Notes: a model not told the origin generated them from the sequence alone. A stretch of DNA of 52,110 nt from Novosphingobium chloroacetimidivorans (GCF_014204535.1 NZ_JACHLR010000021.1:1-52110), one strand, 5' to 3'; shown: positions 1 through 7,609, counted from the first letter of the stretch. Numbers and translations are program-made.

Positions 1-95
1 CAACCGCATCGCCGACCACCCCAACCGTCAAATCGACGATCTCTTGCCTTGGAACTACCGCGCCGCCTGAGCAGAACCGCTCACCGGACGCTTAC
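1..95 (+). mobile_element. IS66-family element, right end (partial)
   Basis: This is the 3' end of an insertion sequence that continues left of the window. It ends with CACCGGACGCTTAC, closing at about 95. Read outward-in this is GTAAGCGTCCGGTG, which resembles the terminal repeats beginning GTAAGCG that are known for the IS66 family. The transposase tail at 2-70 agrees. Bases 96-103 (CCCGCAGG) would be the 8-bp target duplication usual for the family, but the other copy lies outside the window, so this is unproven. Confidence 0.7.
2..70 (+). CDS. IS66-family transposase, C-terminal fragment
   Basis: Only the last 22 codons are present. They read NRIADHPNRQIDDLLPWNYR and end in a TGA at 68-70. 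The pattern RIADHP..RIDELLPW is what I recall for the extreme C terminus of IS66 transposases (the large DDE subunit, often called TnpC). The stop lies about 25 bp inside the presumed terminal repeat, as expected for an intact element end. The rest of the gene, including the catalytic residues, is left of the window, so activity cannot be judged. Confidence 0.65.
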   Translation, partial: NRIADHPNRQIDDLLPWNYRAA

Positions 96-113
96 CCCGC
101 AGGGGGGCCTAAG

Positions 114-1778
114 ATGGGTTATGCGGACTTCGCGGGTGAGTTCGTAATCCCGGCTGGTGTAGTTGCCGCGCGGCCTTGGCTGGTCTGCGATGGTCCCAAC
201 GATGCGACCGATTTGGCAGTGAATTGGCGGCGCATCCGGGTAGAGGATATAACCAGCGAGCGGGCTGCGAAGGACTACGCAGACGCAGCCAGCACCAGCT
301 ACACCAATGCTAATATCGCCAAGGGGCAGGCCGAAGGCTTCGCTTCCGCTGCCAGCGGTAGCGCGAACACGGCTGGATTGCGAGCCGGTGACGCTGCCAC
401 GAGCGCAAGTGCAGCGTCCGGGTCGGCAGCTACAGCCACAGCAAAGGCTTCTGAAGCGGCTACCAGCGCCACACTATCGGCACGCTATGCCAATGGATCG
501 AGCAACCGTGTCACCAGTGACTTTGCCGCTGGCAAGTCTGGGTGGAATATCGCGGGTAATGCTATCCATCGACAGCAATGGAATGCTAATAACGCAGACT
601 TCCAATTTGCAAACGAGAATTATTTCGGGATTCTCGGTTTAGACAAGAACGGCGATCATTACACGGATGTCTATTCGTCATGGGCAGCGTGTAATGGCGG
701 TGAGTGGTGGCAAGCTTCCGCATGGCTAGCTTCGCGCGAATGCGTCACCTTTGTTTACCTACAGTATGCTGATGCAAATGCCACCTACTTGTCGGACAGC
801 AATCAAAGTCCTTCGATGTATAACAACCCGCGCGGCTGGTCGAACCTAGAGAACTTCTCGCGAGTTTTCGTCAAGCAGCAGACACCGGCTAACGCTCGAT
901 ATGTTCGATTGGTGTGGCGTAAGGGCGGCTGGATCAACAACGGTACCCCTGATCTATCTTGGGCCTTCATGATGCGTCCGATGTTGGCACCGGCAACTGC
1001 TGATCAAACCGACCCGAGCCCGTACGTTCCGCGCGGCGGCGGTGACGGCCTCAAAGATGCGAGCGCGCGGATCGAGGAAGTCTCCACCGTCGCGGCAACG
1101 GCCAACACCGCAGTTGCTCAAATTAAAAGCACTCTACAGGTTGATGTTAACGGCGCGAGCGCGCGCCTCAACACCGTTGAGCAGGTTGCCGCCGTGGCAT
1201 TCGACAGAACCACGGGCGCGCGCTGGAGCAAAGAGGCCATATCGCCTGCCGGGCGCGCACAATTGACGGTCTACTCACTAGACCAGAATGGCACCCCTCA
1301 AGCTGGCGTAGACATCATCGGCGACTTATCGGTCCGGGGGGATATATTCGTCGATGGCACTGTTTACACCAGCAAGATTGCACCCAACGCGGCAACTCAG
1401 GTCTGGTACACTTCACGTAGTGACGTGATCCAGTATCCGACTGGGATCATCTCGACGCTATCGACCGGATTCGCCAAGTATGCGGGCTCCGAGTCCGTAG
1501 TGCAGTATGACGTACAGGTCCCGCTGTTCGGAACGGATGCGGTCAAGATCAACGCTTGGTTGGATGTGTGGCAGGGCGGCACGCTGATACAGAACCGTGG
1601 CATTCGCATGGAAGTGGACGGAAATAACGAGACTTATCTCCCGTTCGTCTACCAGCACTGTTTCTTCAATCTGCCCGCAGGCAACTATGAGGCTCGTTTC
1701 AGCATCGAACGGACGAGCGGACATAATTGCTCTACCAACGGGCTTTATCATATGATTGTTCGCGAATTTAAGAGGTAA
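114..1778 (+). CDS. Phage tail-fibre/tail protein, 5' end cut by IS66
   Basis: This 554-residue product is probably the distal part of a longer virion tail or host-specificity protein. Residues 1-45 contain the motif FVIPAGVVAARPWLV, followed by YRRIR-like text (NWRRIRVEDIT), which is typical of the middle of siphovirus/podovirus tail proteins. Residues 48-125 are a low-complexity Ala/Ser/Thr stretch, likely a coiled or triple-stranded shaft. Residues 150-310 look like a carbohydrate-binding beta domain, and the C-terminal 120 residues resemble a tip. The frame stays open leftwards through the IS end, and the first ATG lies just 11 bp after the putative target duplication. I infer that the element split an originally longer gene. 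Whether the remnant is expressed is unknown. Confidence 0.6.
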   Translation: MGYADFAGEFVIPAGVVAARPWLVCDGPNDATDLAVNWRRIRVEDITSERAAKDYADAASTSYTNANIAKGQAEGFASAASGSANTAGLRAGDAATSASAASGSAATATAKASEAATSATLSARYANGSSNRVTSDFAAGKSGWNIAGNAIHRQQWNANNADFQFANENYFGILGLDKNGDHYTDVYSSWAACNGGEWWQASAWLASRECVTFVYLQYADANATYLSDSNQSPSMYNNPRGWSNLENFSRVFVKQQTPANARYVRLVWRKGGWINNGTPDLSWAFMMRPMLAPATADQTDPSPYVPRGGGDGLKDASARIEEVSTVAATANTAVAQIKSTLQVDVNGASARLNTVEQVAAVAFDRTTGARWSKEAISPAGRAQLTVYSLDQNGTPQAGVDIIGDLSVRGDIFVDGTVYTSKIAPNAATQVWYTSRSDVIQYPTGIISTLSTGFAKYAGSESVVQYDVQVPLFGTDAVKINAWLDVWQGGTLIQNRGIRMEVDGNNETYLPFVYQHCFFNLPAGNYEARFSIERTSGHNCSTNGLYHMIVREFKR

Positions 1779-1781
1779 CAC

Positions 1782-2306
1782 ATGGAGTACTATTTTGTTT
1801 ACAGCCGGGCGACTGGCGAGATTCTGGCACGCAACTCCGGACCTGAGGGCGCATCGCTACTTGGCTCGAACAACGAGGAGCGCGGCAACTTCGTTGTGCC
1901 CTATAGCATTTGGGACAGCTACCCGGTTGATCTCGATGGTATCAAGGCGGTGGCTGCCGCAAGGTTGGACCAAGCGGCAGAAGCCTTTCGCCTCCAGTTC
2001 ATCACGCCCGGCGCGGCACAGGCCATGACCTACCAGACCAAGGCTGCCGAGGCTGTGGCGTATCTGGCGGATGATACAGCGCCCGTTCCGTTCCTCAGCG
2101 CGGAAGCGCAGGCGTGCGGAATGACGGTTGCCGACCTCGCGCTTGAGGTGAGTGCGCGTGCCGCCTCTTGGACCGTCATCGGTGCCCAGATCGAGGCCCT
2201 GCGGATGTCACGCAAGCTGACGATCCAGCAGGCAGCCAACCTCGCAGAGATCGCACAGGCCATGGTGGTGGATTGGTCGGCGGCAGTACCCGATGTAGCC
2301 AACTGA
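1782..2306 (+). CDS. Phage tail-fibre-associated protein
   Basis: A 174-residue protein starting 3 bp after the tail protein, with AGAGG placed well before its ATG. Residues 1-50 form a compact beta-rich start. Residues 60-170 are helical and Ala-rich, with the pattern QTKAAEAVAYL...PFLSAEAQACGMTVADLALEV followed by IEALRMSRK. This arrangement is common in the C-terminal part of small phage proteins encoded just after a fibre (DUF4376-like). Position and coupling suggest a fibre chaperone or cap. No enzyme motif is visible. The assignment rests on context and pattern memory, not on a search. Confidence 0.6.
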   Translation: MEYYFVYSRATGEILARNSGPEGASLLGSNNEERGNFVVPYSIWDSYPVDLDGIKAVAAARLDQAAEAFRLQFITPGAAQAMTYQTKAAEAVAYLADDTAPVPFLSAEAQACGMTVADLALEVSARAASWTVIGAQIEALRMSRKLTIQQAANLAEIAQAMVVDWSAAVPDVAN

Positions 2307-2329
2307 CCCGGCGTAACGGACACACCGGG

Positions 2330-2548
2330 TCAGTCGCAAGTCCGGCTACCCGGCGAAATATCCTGTTCAAAAAGCGGCACGTCACGATACCGGCCATTTA
2401 CGAACTGAACGTAGCGTTCGCCTCGAAACTTAGCCAACGCGCGAGCGGTATGAAGCATGATCTCCGACCCGTCGCGTAGGCGAAAACCTACAACTCGGCG
2501 GGCTTGCTCGGGTCCCTCCCGCATCACAGTACAAACCTCATTGGTCAT
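2330..2548 (-). CDS. Small hypothetical protein, antisense to phage genes
   Basis: Starting at the ATG at 2548 gives 72 residues (MTNEVCTVMREGPEQARRVV...). The sequence is balanced in composition and ends in a basic, aromatic tail. A GGAG lies about 12 nt before this ATG on its strand. The reading frame stays open further upstream, but the added stretch is Pro/Arg-rich and looks non-coding, so I prefer the short form. The gene converges on the fibre operon. No family was recognised. Confidence 0.4.
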   Translation of the reverse strand: MTNEVCTVMREGPEQARRVVGFRLRDGSEIMLHTARALAKFRGERYVQFVNGRYRDVPLFEQDISPGSRTCD

Positions 2549-2977
2549 TTGAAGTAGACTCCGTGGCCGCAGATACGGCGGCTTGCTGCATGGCAGCCGG
2601 AGTACGTAGGTTGACGGCAGGGCATCCAATCGCACAGTATGCGACTTGCAGAGGGTGACCCAAGCCGTGTCGAACCACGTACCCGGCTGGTGATCTCTGA
2701 AAGGCCGATTCCAAGTGATTGGGGTCGGCCTTTCTTTGCTCACACCCTCATAGTGCCGGTTTGGACTTCGGACGCAAGGGGGCCGGGGAAAGCTTCCATC
2801 CTGCGTTTGACAAACAGAATTTAACCAGATCGTCCGCAACGCGCCGGAAGTCCTAAGGTTTGAGGAAGCGCAAGGAGGAAAACCACGACTCAGCAGATTT
2901 CTTTTTCCACATTATCGGGCGGTGAGAATCCCAGTTGCGTCAGATCGAGCACCGAGACGGGCTATTGAGGCAGCAGC
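2549..2977. other. Intergenic stretch with one hairpin
   Basis: About 430 bp with no convincing gene. It contains the hairpin at 2700-2733 and, at 2872-2878, a perfect AAGGAGG that is not followed by ATG, GTG or TTG at normal spacing. The next codons (ACG at 2885) would open a 27-residue frame. The right end leads into the CTAAATAC motif. Confidence 0.4.
2700..2733. terminator. Probable rho-independent terminator (bidirectional)
   Basis: AAAGGCCGA at 2700-2708 pairs with TCGGCCTTT at 2725-2733 around a 16-nt loop and is followed by CTTTGCT. The A-run and T-run lie on opposite sides of the stem, so it could stop transcripts from both directions: the leftward small gene region and read-through from the fibre operon. 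Confidence 0.55.
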
Positions 2978-2985
2978 CTAAATAC
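2978..2985 (+). promoter_or_regulatory. CTAAATAC motif, copy 1
   Basis: CTAAATAC lies 4 nt before the ATG of the small membrane protein at 2990. It is one of four identical copies in the prophage, each just before a start codon. The AT-rich core resembles T4-type late promoters (TATAAATA) or a -10 element. Transcription would then begin at or next to the ATG. Confidence 0.5.
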
Positions 2986-2989
2986 CCAC

Positions 2990-3181
2990 ATGTCCATGAT
3001 GAAGTCCTTGGCGCGATCTGTCGCCTACCTCAAAGCCCGTTTCGATGAGCGCTCCACATGGGCCGCGATCAGCGCTGGCATCATCGGCGCATCGGCGCTT
3101 GCAGAGCCATGGTCCTACGTCGCGGCTGCGGTAGGCGTGCTCGGCGCGGTCATTCCCACCAGCGGTGGCTCCGATGCCTGA
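2990..3181 (+). CDS. Small phage membrane protein, holin candidate
   Basis: The product is 63 residues. A basic N-terminal segment (KSLARSVAYLKARFDER) is followed by hydrophobic stretches at about residues 24-36 and 42-56, and it ends in a short polar tail. Size, topology and position between the fibre genes and the other lysis/packaging-type genes suggest a holin or a holin partner. It overlaps the next gene by the ATG...TGA arrangement at 3174-3181. There is no Shine-Dalgarno sequence before the ATG at 2990. Instead CTAAATAC ends 4 nt upstream, which fits a leaderless transcript. Alternative in-frame ATGs are at 2996 and 2999. Confidence 0.55.
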   Translation: MSMMKSLARSVAYLKARFDERSTWAAISAGIIGASALAEPWSYVAAAVGVLGAVIPTSGGSDA

Positions 3182-3470
3182 CAATCTGCCGAGCGGCATA
3201 CCGCACGAAATGTACGCCATCTTGATCAGGATTGAGGCCGGTGGCGTCCGGACTGAGGAGAAGGTCGATTCTCTGCGTTCTGACATGGTTCGAGTGGTCC
3301 TAACGCAGGATGATCACGAAGGCCGCATCCGTAAGATCGAAACATGGATGGCGAAGGCCGATGCGAAGGTCAGCTTGATCGGCCTACTTGCCAAGGTCAT
3401 ATGCGGCCTATTCTCAGCCCAGATCGCCGGATTTGTGATCTACCTTGCGGCTGGTTACGCCGGTTCTTGA
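3174..3470 (+). CDS. Phage membrane protein with coiled coil, holin-like
   Basis: The product is 98 residues from the ATG at 3174; a GTG at 3165 is a possible earlier start. Residues 10-65 are amphipathic and charged (IRIEAGGVRTEEKVDSLRSD), consistent with a coiled coil. Residues 68-95 are hydrophobic, with one or two membrane spans (SLIGLLAKVICGLFSAQIAG). The layout, a cytoplasmic coil plus a C-terminal membrane anchor, is frequent in phage lysis cassettes. It overlaps the previous and the next gene by a few bases, so the three genes 2990-3814 form one translationally coupled unit. Confidence 0.55.
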   Translation: MPDNLPSGIPHEMYAILIRIEAGGVRTEEKVDSLRSDMVRVVLTQDDHEGRIRKIETWMAKADAKVSLIGLLAKVICGLFSAQIAGFVIYLAAGYAGS

Positions 3471-3814
3471 TGCCCCGCATCTCGATCCAGAGTGCAAAGG
3501 CAAAAGGCCGTCGCCTCCAGCAGGCCGTGCGCGATCTCCTCTTGAGTATCCGCCCCCAGCTTGAGCCCGATGACGTGAGATCGTGCCCCATGGGCTCCCA
3601 AGGCGCTGACATCATCTTGAGCCCAGCGGGCAAGCGCGCCCTTCCCTACTCTGTCGAGTGTAAAGCCAAGGCGAACGGGTTCACTCCAGTCTACGCCGCG
3701 CTTGAGCAGGCCGAACGCGGCGACGGGCTCACCCCAGTCGCATTTATGAAGCAGGACCGCAGGCCGATAGTCGTCGCAATGTATGCAGACGACTGGCTCA
3801 AGCTGATCACCTGA
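3470..3814 (+). CDS. PD-(D/E)xK-type phage nuclease
   Basis: The product is 114 residues, starting at the ATG at 3470 that overlaps the TGA of the previous gene. The N terminus is basic (SAKAKGRRLQQAVRDLLL). The core holds SCPMGSQGADIILSP followed by LPYSVECKAK. The Asp in GAD-I and the Glu-x-Lys in VECK match the PD-(D/E)xK nuclease active site, with a short fold like phage Holliday-junction resolvases or small endonucleases. The family is used by phages for branch resolution or DNA packaging and repair. A frame extending to 3344 overlaps the upstream gene and is unlikely to be used. Confidence 0.6.
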   Translation: MPRISIQSAKAKGRRLQQAVRDLLLSIRPQLEPDDVRSCPMGSQGADIILSPAGKRALPYSVECKAKANGFTPVYAALEQAERGDGLTPVAFMKQDRRPIVVAMYADDWLKLIT

Positions 3815-3828
3815 AAGATCGCCGCATG

Positions 3829-3836
3829 CTAAATAC
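3829..3836 (+). promoter_or_regulatory. CTAAATAC motif, copy 2
   Basis: CTAAATAC ends 3 nt before the ATG of the 1009-residue virion protein. It sits inside an inverted repeat, CATGCT (3825-3830) and AGCATG (3837-3842), so the start codon is part of the right arm. No Shine-Dalgarno sequence is visible. Confidence 0.5.
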
Positions 3837-3839
3837 AGC

Positions 3840-6800
3840 ATGTTCCAGATCGCCAAATCCCTCAAGCAGATGTCGCTTAGCGCATCTGAAGCCGCTATTC
3901 TCAGCTACGTCCCGACAGACGCCGATGGCGTTCGTGAGGACCTGACAGGACGCAAGTTCGTCTTTGTCATCTACACGGGTAATCAGGTGCACTATGGTGA
4001 GCCGGGCATCCATGAAACCAGCGGCTCTGATGTCGCGGTCTACTGGCGTTTGTCCGGTCTCATCACGGCTGGGCTCGTGGGCAAAGCCAATTTGCTTTGG
4101 GAGTTGTCGGAAGCACTGGACGACTCTCGCGAGGTTATCGCGCAAGGCTCGTTCGTGGTCGGCGCTTCCGCGCCAGCATCAGCGGTCCCTGACAACAACG
4201 CGGTCCAGATCGCCCGGACTCAGGCGCGCATTACGCGTAAGAATAATCCGTTGACGCTGATCAGCCCAGAATTCCTTGTCGATTATCTCCCCTACCCGCT
4301 GGCTGGGGTTGTCGCCCCGGCACCGTCCTTCTCCGTCGCCCCAAGCGTCACAGGCGTTGCCACGGTCGGCAACCTGCTGACCGGCCATGACGGCACGTAC
4401 GCAAACGGCACGGTTTCGGCTCGCGCATGGCTCAAGGCTGGTGTTGTCATCAGCGGTGCGACCTCGGCCACCTACACGCCGAATGAGGCTGGGAGCTATA
4501 CCTACCGCGTCATCCTTACGGGCGCTGGCGGCACCACCACACAGACCAGCGCAGCATTCGTGGTTGCGCCGGTTTCGATCACCCTTAACCCGCTCTTGCT
4601 CAACGGCACACTCTACACTGGCGTTCCAGCGAGCGGAGTATCGCTCTCGGGCTACACGGCTGGTTCCACAGCAACGATCAACATCCCCGGTCTTTCGGTC
4701 GATAGCGCGGGCAACATCACCGGCACTCCCACGGCGACCGGCATCGTATCCGTTACCGAGACCAATGCAGCGGCTTCGAACTCACCGCGCACCAGCGACG
4801 GCATCTACACGGTCACCGCCCCTGCCCCGGTCAACATCGCTCTGCCGACCATCACTGGCACTGCGCAGGAAGGACAGACGCTTACCGTCTCGAACGGCAC
4901 ATGGTCCGGCTCACCGACCAGCTACACCTACCAGTGGCTTCGCGATGGTGTTGCGATCTCGGGCTCGATCAACTCGACCCGCATCCTCACCTCGGTGGAC
5001 ATCGGCGCTACAATCACAGCGAGGGTCACCGCCAACAACGAGACTGGATCGACAAGCGCCACCAGCGCCGCCTCGGCAGTCGTCATCGCCGCGACGGTCG
5101 CGCTGCCTGTCAACAGCGTCGCGCCGGTAGTCACCGGTACGGCTGCCGTGGGCTCAACGCTCACCACCAATAATGGCACTTGGTCGGGTAATCCCACCTA
5201 CACCTACCAGTGGCGGGTTGACGGCGTAAACATTACGGGAGCGACCGCGTCCACCTACGTGGTTCAGGCCAGCGATGCTGGCAAAGCGATTACATCCCGC
5301 GTCACTGCTACGAACGCGGGCGGCTCCGCACCCGCTATCTCGAACGAAATCGCCATCGCCTCATCGGGTGGCGTCCAGTGGGTTGCTGAAGGTGACTCGA
5401 TCACTCAGGGTATGGGTGCGGACAACGGCACGTTGTCGTATCCGCATCAGACGCTCGCTCTGTTGAGCAACAAGGACGACGTAACCAACTTCCGCAACAA
5501 CGGTTCGAGCGGCATTTCGCTTCTGCTCAACGGCATTCTGGCCAACCAGCAGACGCGCGTTCTCGATCGTCTGGATATGACCAAGAGCGTGCGCCTCGCC
5601 AGTCTGCTGGCAGGCACTAACGACGGCGCAGGTCGCGATCAGGGCGCAATTTATGGCGGTTACCGTACGTGGGTCCGTAAGTGCCGCGCGGCTGGCTACA
5701 ACCGCACGGTTGTGTCCACAAACGTGGCCTTCCGCGACAACTACGAAGGCGCGGATATCGTAACTAACCAGATGATCCGGTCATTCTGGAACAGCGATTT
5801 GGACTCAGATGGTCTGTTCGACTTCGGTGCGCCAAGCTGCTTGGGTGTGTTTGATCAGGCGTACTTCTGGGACGATCGCCACCCCAATACCGCAGGCTAC
5901 GCCAAGATGGCAGCCGTTGCCGACCCTGTAGTCGAGACAGTTACTCAGACGACACCGGGACGCATCCTGCCCCCGACCACGTGGCACGCGTATGACGTGG
6001 CGGCGGTACTCAAGACGAATGGTGGTCGCACGCTTCAGAACAACTACATCAACAATAGTACGACCGGTGCCATGGGCTTTCGTTCGGTCACCTCTGGAAA
6101 GTGGTACTTCGAAGTCGCAATCGATGCGATCGGCACTGCCAGCAAGATCATGATCGGTCTCGCCACCCGCGAATTCGAGACAGTCCTCGCGAGCGCTCTC
6201 CACCAACGAGCGGGTATGGCCATGGGCTATGTGCCTTCGACTGGTGCGGTTCTCCATGGGTCAAGCACCGCAATCATCAACGCGGGCACATCCACGACGG
6301 GTGATGTGATCGGGGTTGCGTTCGATGCTACTGCGAAGCGCGTGTGGTTCCGCAAAAATGGTGGTCAGTGGAACGGCAGCGCCACTGCTAACCCGTCAAC
6401 CGGCGCAGAAGGCGTGGACTTCTCGTTTCTTACCGACCCGAACATCTCTGCGGCGGTTAGCATCGTGGGTGCCAACAACGGCTCGCAGGTCACGTCGCGC
6501 TTCGCCGGGTCTCAGATGACTGGTGCGCTGCCTTCCGGCTTTAGCCCCATCGGTGGACAGACTGTCATCCCGCTGCCCGCTACCCTACCGCTCCCGGTAA
6601 TTACTTCCGCGCCGGTCATCACTGGCAGCGGTGCGGTGAGCACGTCGCATACCGTTGGTGCGAAAGCGCGGGATGCCACGAGATACCTGTTCCATTGGAA
6701 ACGCGATGGTGCCACCGTGAATGTCGGAAGTGGCGTCTGGAATGCGGCCGGTGCAAACTTCACTGCCAGCTACACGCCTTCGGCGGCTGGCCAGTATGTT

Positions 6801-6869
6801 GTAGAACTATACGTCTTGGGTGCCGCAGGTTACGTGCAAGCGACCAGCAACACGATCACCGTTGCGTAA
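3840..6869 (+). CDS. Large phage virion protein with Ig-like, SGNH esterase and SPRY modules
   Basis: The product is 1009 residues. Residues 1-150 are a unique head. About 155-245, 330-415 and 420-505 are Ig-like repeats of the GTWSG-PTYTYQW type. About 510-690 is an SGNH/GDSL hydrolase: GDSIT near 518 (nucleophile Ser), NNGSSG (block II), GTND near 590 (block III) and DDRHPN near 678 (Asp and His). About 700-870 looks like a SPRY domain (SGKWYFEVAI, IMIGLATREF, VWFRKNGGQW). Residues 915-1009 are one more Ig-like module. It is most likely a virion surface protein that deacetylates or de-esterifies host capsule or LPS. All catalytic blocks appear intact. It starts 3 nt after a CTAAATAC motif. 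Confidence 0.75.
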   Translation: MFQIAKSLKQMSLSASEAAILSYVPTDADGVREDLTGRKFVFVIYTGNQVHYGEPGIHETSGSDVAVYWRLSGLITAGLVGKANLLWELSEALDDSREVIAQGSFVVGASAPASAVPDNNAVQIARTQARITRKNNPLTLISPEFLVDYLPYPLAGVVAPAPSFSVAPSVTGVATVGNLLTGHDGTYANGTVSARAWLKAGVVISGATSATYTPNEAGSYTYRVILTGAGGTTTQTSAAFVVAPVSITLNPLLLNGTLYTGVPASGVSLSGYTAGSTATINIPGLSVDSAGNITGTPTATGIVSVTETNAAASNSPRTSDGIYTVTAPAPVNIALPTITGTAQEGQTLTVSNGTWSGSPTSYTYQWLRDGVAISGSINSTRILTSVDIGATITARVTANNETGSTSATSAASAVVIAATVALPVNSVAPVVTGTAAVGSTLTTNNGTWSGNPTYTYQWRVDGVNITGATASTYVVQASDAGKAITSRVTATNAGGSAPAISNEIAIASSGGVQWVAEGDSITQGMGADNGTLSYPHQTLALLSNKDDVTNFRNNGSSGISLLLNGILANQQTRVLDRLDMTKSVRLASLLAGTNDGAGRDQGAIYGGYRTWVRKCRAAGYNRTVVSTNVAFRDNYEGADIVTNQMIRSFWNSDLDSDGLFDFGAPSCLGVFDQAYFWDDRHPNTAGYAKMAAVADPVVETVTQTTPGRILPPTTWHAYDVAAVLKTNGGRTLQNNYINNSTTGAMGFRSVTSGKWYFEVAIDAIGTASKIMIGLATREFETVLASALHQRAGMAMGYVPSTGAVLHGSSTAIINAGTSTTGDVIGVAFDATAKRVWFRKNGGQWNGSATANPSTGAEGVDFSFLTDPNISAAVSIVGANNGSQVTSRFAGSQMTGALPSGFSPIGGQTVIPLPATLPLPVITSAPVITGSGAVSTSHTVGAKARDATRYLFHWKRDGATVNVGSGVWNAAGANFTASYTPSAAGQYVVELYVLGAAGYVQATSNTITVA

Positions 6870-6898
6870 GCGGTGCCGCTGGCAGACCCGTTAGTCTG

Positions 6899-6906
6899 CT
6901 AAATAC
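6899..6906 (+). promoter_or_regulatory. CTAAATAC motif, copy 3
   Basis: CTAAATAC ends 3 nt before the ATG at 6910. A small hairpin, GCAGAC/GTCTGC (6882-6887 and 6894-6899), abuts it and may act as a weak terminator for the preceding gene. The ATG at 6910 opens only an 11-codon frame that overlaps the gene at 6935. Confidence 0.5.
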
Positions 6907-6909
6907 CCG

Positions 6910-6945
6910 ATGAAGAACTTCGTGATTTCAGGCGATGGCTGCTGA
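6910..6945 (+). CDS. Possible 11-codon leader peptide
   Basis: The frame reads MKNFVISGDGC then TGA. Its ATG stands at the same 3-nt distance from CTAAATAC as the starts of copies 2 and 4. Its stop overlaps the ATG at 6935 in another frame, so it could couple translation of the next gene. A sequencing error or a lost frame linking the two is the alternative. Nothing beyond placement supports a real peptide. Confidence 0.25.
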   Translation: MKNFVISGDGC

Positions 6946-7237
6946 TGTGCACCGCGCTGTGGCTTTGGGCGGCGATCAACTGGTCGCCACCGCCCTACCC
7001 TCATCCTCGCATCTGGTGCGGTTTCACCCTGCTGGACTCGACTATGATCGATTGATCGTGGTCACCGAACTGGATGAGGGCCGGAAGCTTTACCTCTCAG
7101 GGTGGATCGGGAAGCCGCTCACCTTGGGCCAGTGGCGCGATGCAGCGGCGCTGCTGTTCCCTCAGGCCGAGTTCGTCTCGTGGGAGCGTAAACGCGGGGA
7201 TGGCACCTTTCGGCTGATCACTCTGCCGATCGGATAA
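6935..7237 (+). CDS. Hypothetical phage protein
   Basis: The product is 100 residues. The text after residue 30 (RFHPAGLDYDRLIVVTELDE) continues with KLYLSGWIGKPLTLGQWRDA and WERKRGDGTFRLITL, which looks like a compact alpha/beta domain. I do not recognise the family. Its ATG overlaps the end of the 11-codon frame starting at 6910, and only a weak CAGG precedes it. The 3' end overlaps the leftward gene at 7218-7598 by 20 bp, tail to tail. It is probably the last gene of the rightward virion block. Confidence 0.5.
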   Translation: MAADVHRAVALGGDQLVATALPSSSHLVRFHPAGLDYDRLIVVTELDEGRKLYLSGWIGKPLTLGQWRDAAALLFPQAEFVSWERKRGDGTFRLITLPIG

Positions 7238-7598
7238 GCGCTCTGAGATCATCGGTGGTCTGGACCTCGGCCACGGGCTCATCGCGTAAGATCGCAGTGA
7301 GATCGTCGGCCTCATCCATCATCTCCAACGCCGCGATCTTGAAGCGGTATTTCGAGGCGGCGCTGTGGTTCTGCTCATGCTCTGCAAGCGCCAGCCACAT
7401 TCGTGCCTCATCCAAGGCGAACCGACGAAGGCGGCGCTGATCAGCCTCACGCTCGGCAGCTTGCCGGAAGTGCCAGTCGGATGCGCCGAGTTCGTACCGC
7501 TCATCGTCGGTCATCGTTATGAGGGTGTCTAGGATCGCATCGCGATCGATCTCGATGGGGGTCCACTCTGCCCCCGGTCCGGTGAATAGGTTGCTCAT
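7218..7598 (-). CDS. Hypothetical phage protein, leftward
   Basis: Using the ATG at 7598 gives 126 residues. The protein is largely helical and acidic, with long Ala/Glu/Arg-rich stretches (DEARMWLALAEHEQNHSAAS) and no Cys. No family was recognised. The frame is open a further 19 codons upstream, but CTAAATAC ends exactly 3 nt before the ATG at 7598, as at the other motif copies, so I take this as the start. It is transcribed against the virion genes and may belong with the leftward genes at 7984-8424. Confidence 0.5.
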   Translation of the reverse strand: MSNLFTGPGAEWTPIEIDRDAILDTLITMTDDERYELGASDWHFRQAAEREADQRRLRRFALDEARMWLALAEHEQNHSAASKYRFKIAALEMMDEADDLTAILRDEPVAEVQTTDDLRALIRSAE

Positions 7599-7601
7599 CA
7601 C

Positions 7602-7609
7602 GTATTTAG
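7602..7609 (-). promoter_or_regulatory. CTAAATAC motif, copy 4 (minus strand)
   Basis: On the minus strand CTAAATAC is followed by GTG and then ATG at 7598. This copy is in the opposite orientation to the other three and again points at a start codon. That argues for a promoter element rather than a leftover repeat of the virion operon. Confidence 0.5.

Noticed and set aside
2885..2968. A 27-residue frame beginning with ACG after a perfect AAGGAGG
   Set aside because: ACG is hardly ever a start codon and the peptide has no recognisable feature.
4860..5350. Repeated GTWSG-type sequence, considered as a DNA repeat array
   Set aside because: The repeats are protein-level Ig-like modules with drifting DNA sequence and no regular spacer, so it is not a CRISPR array or satellite.
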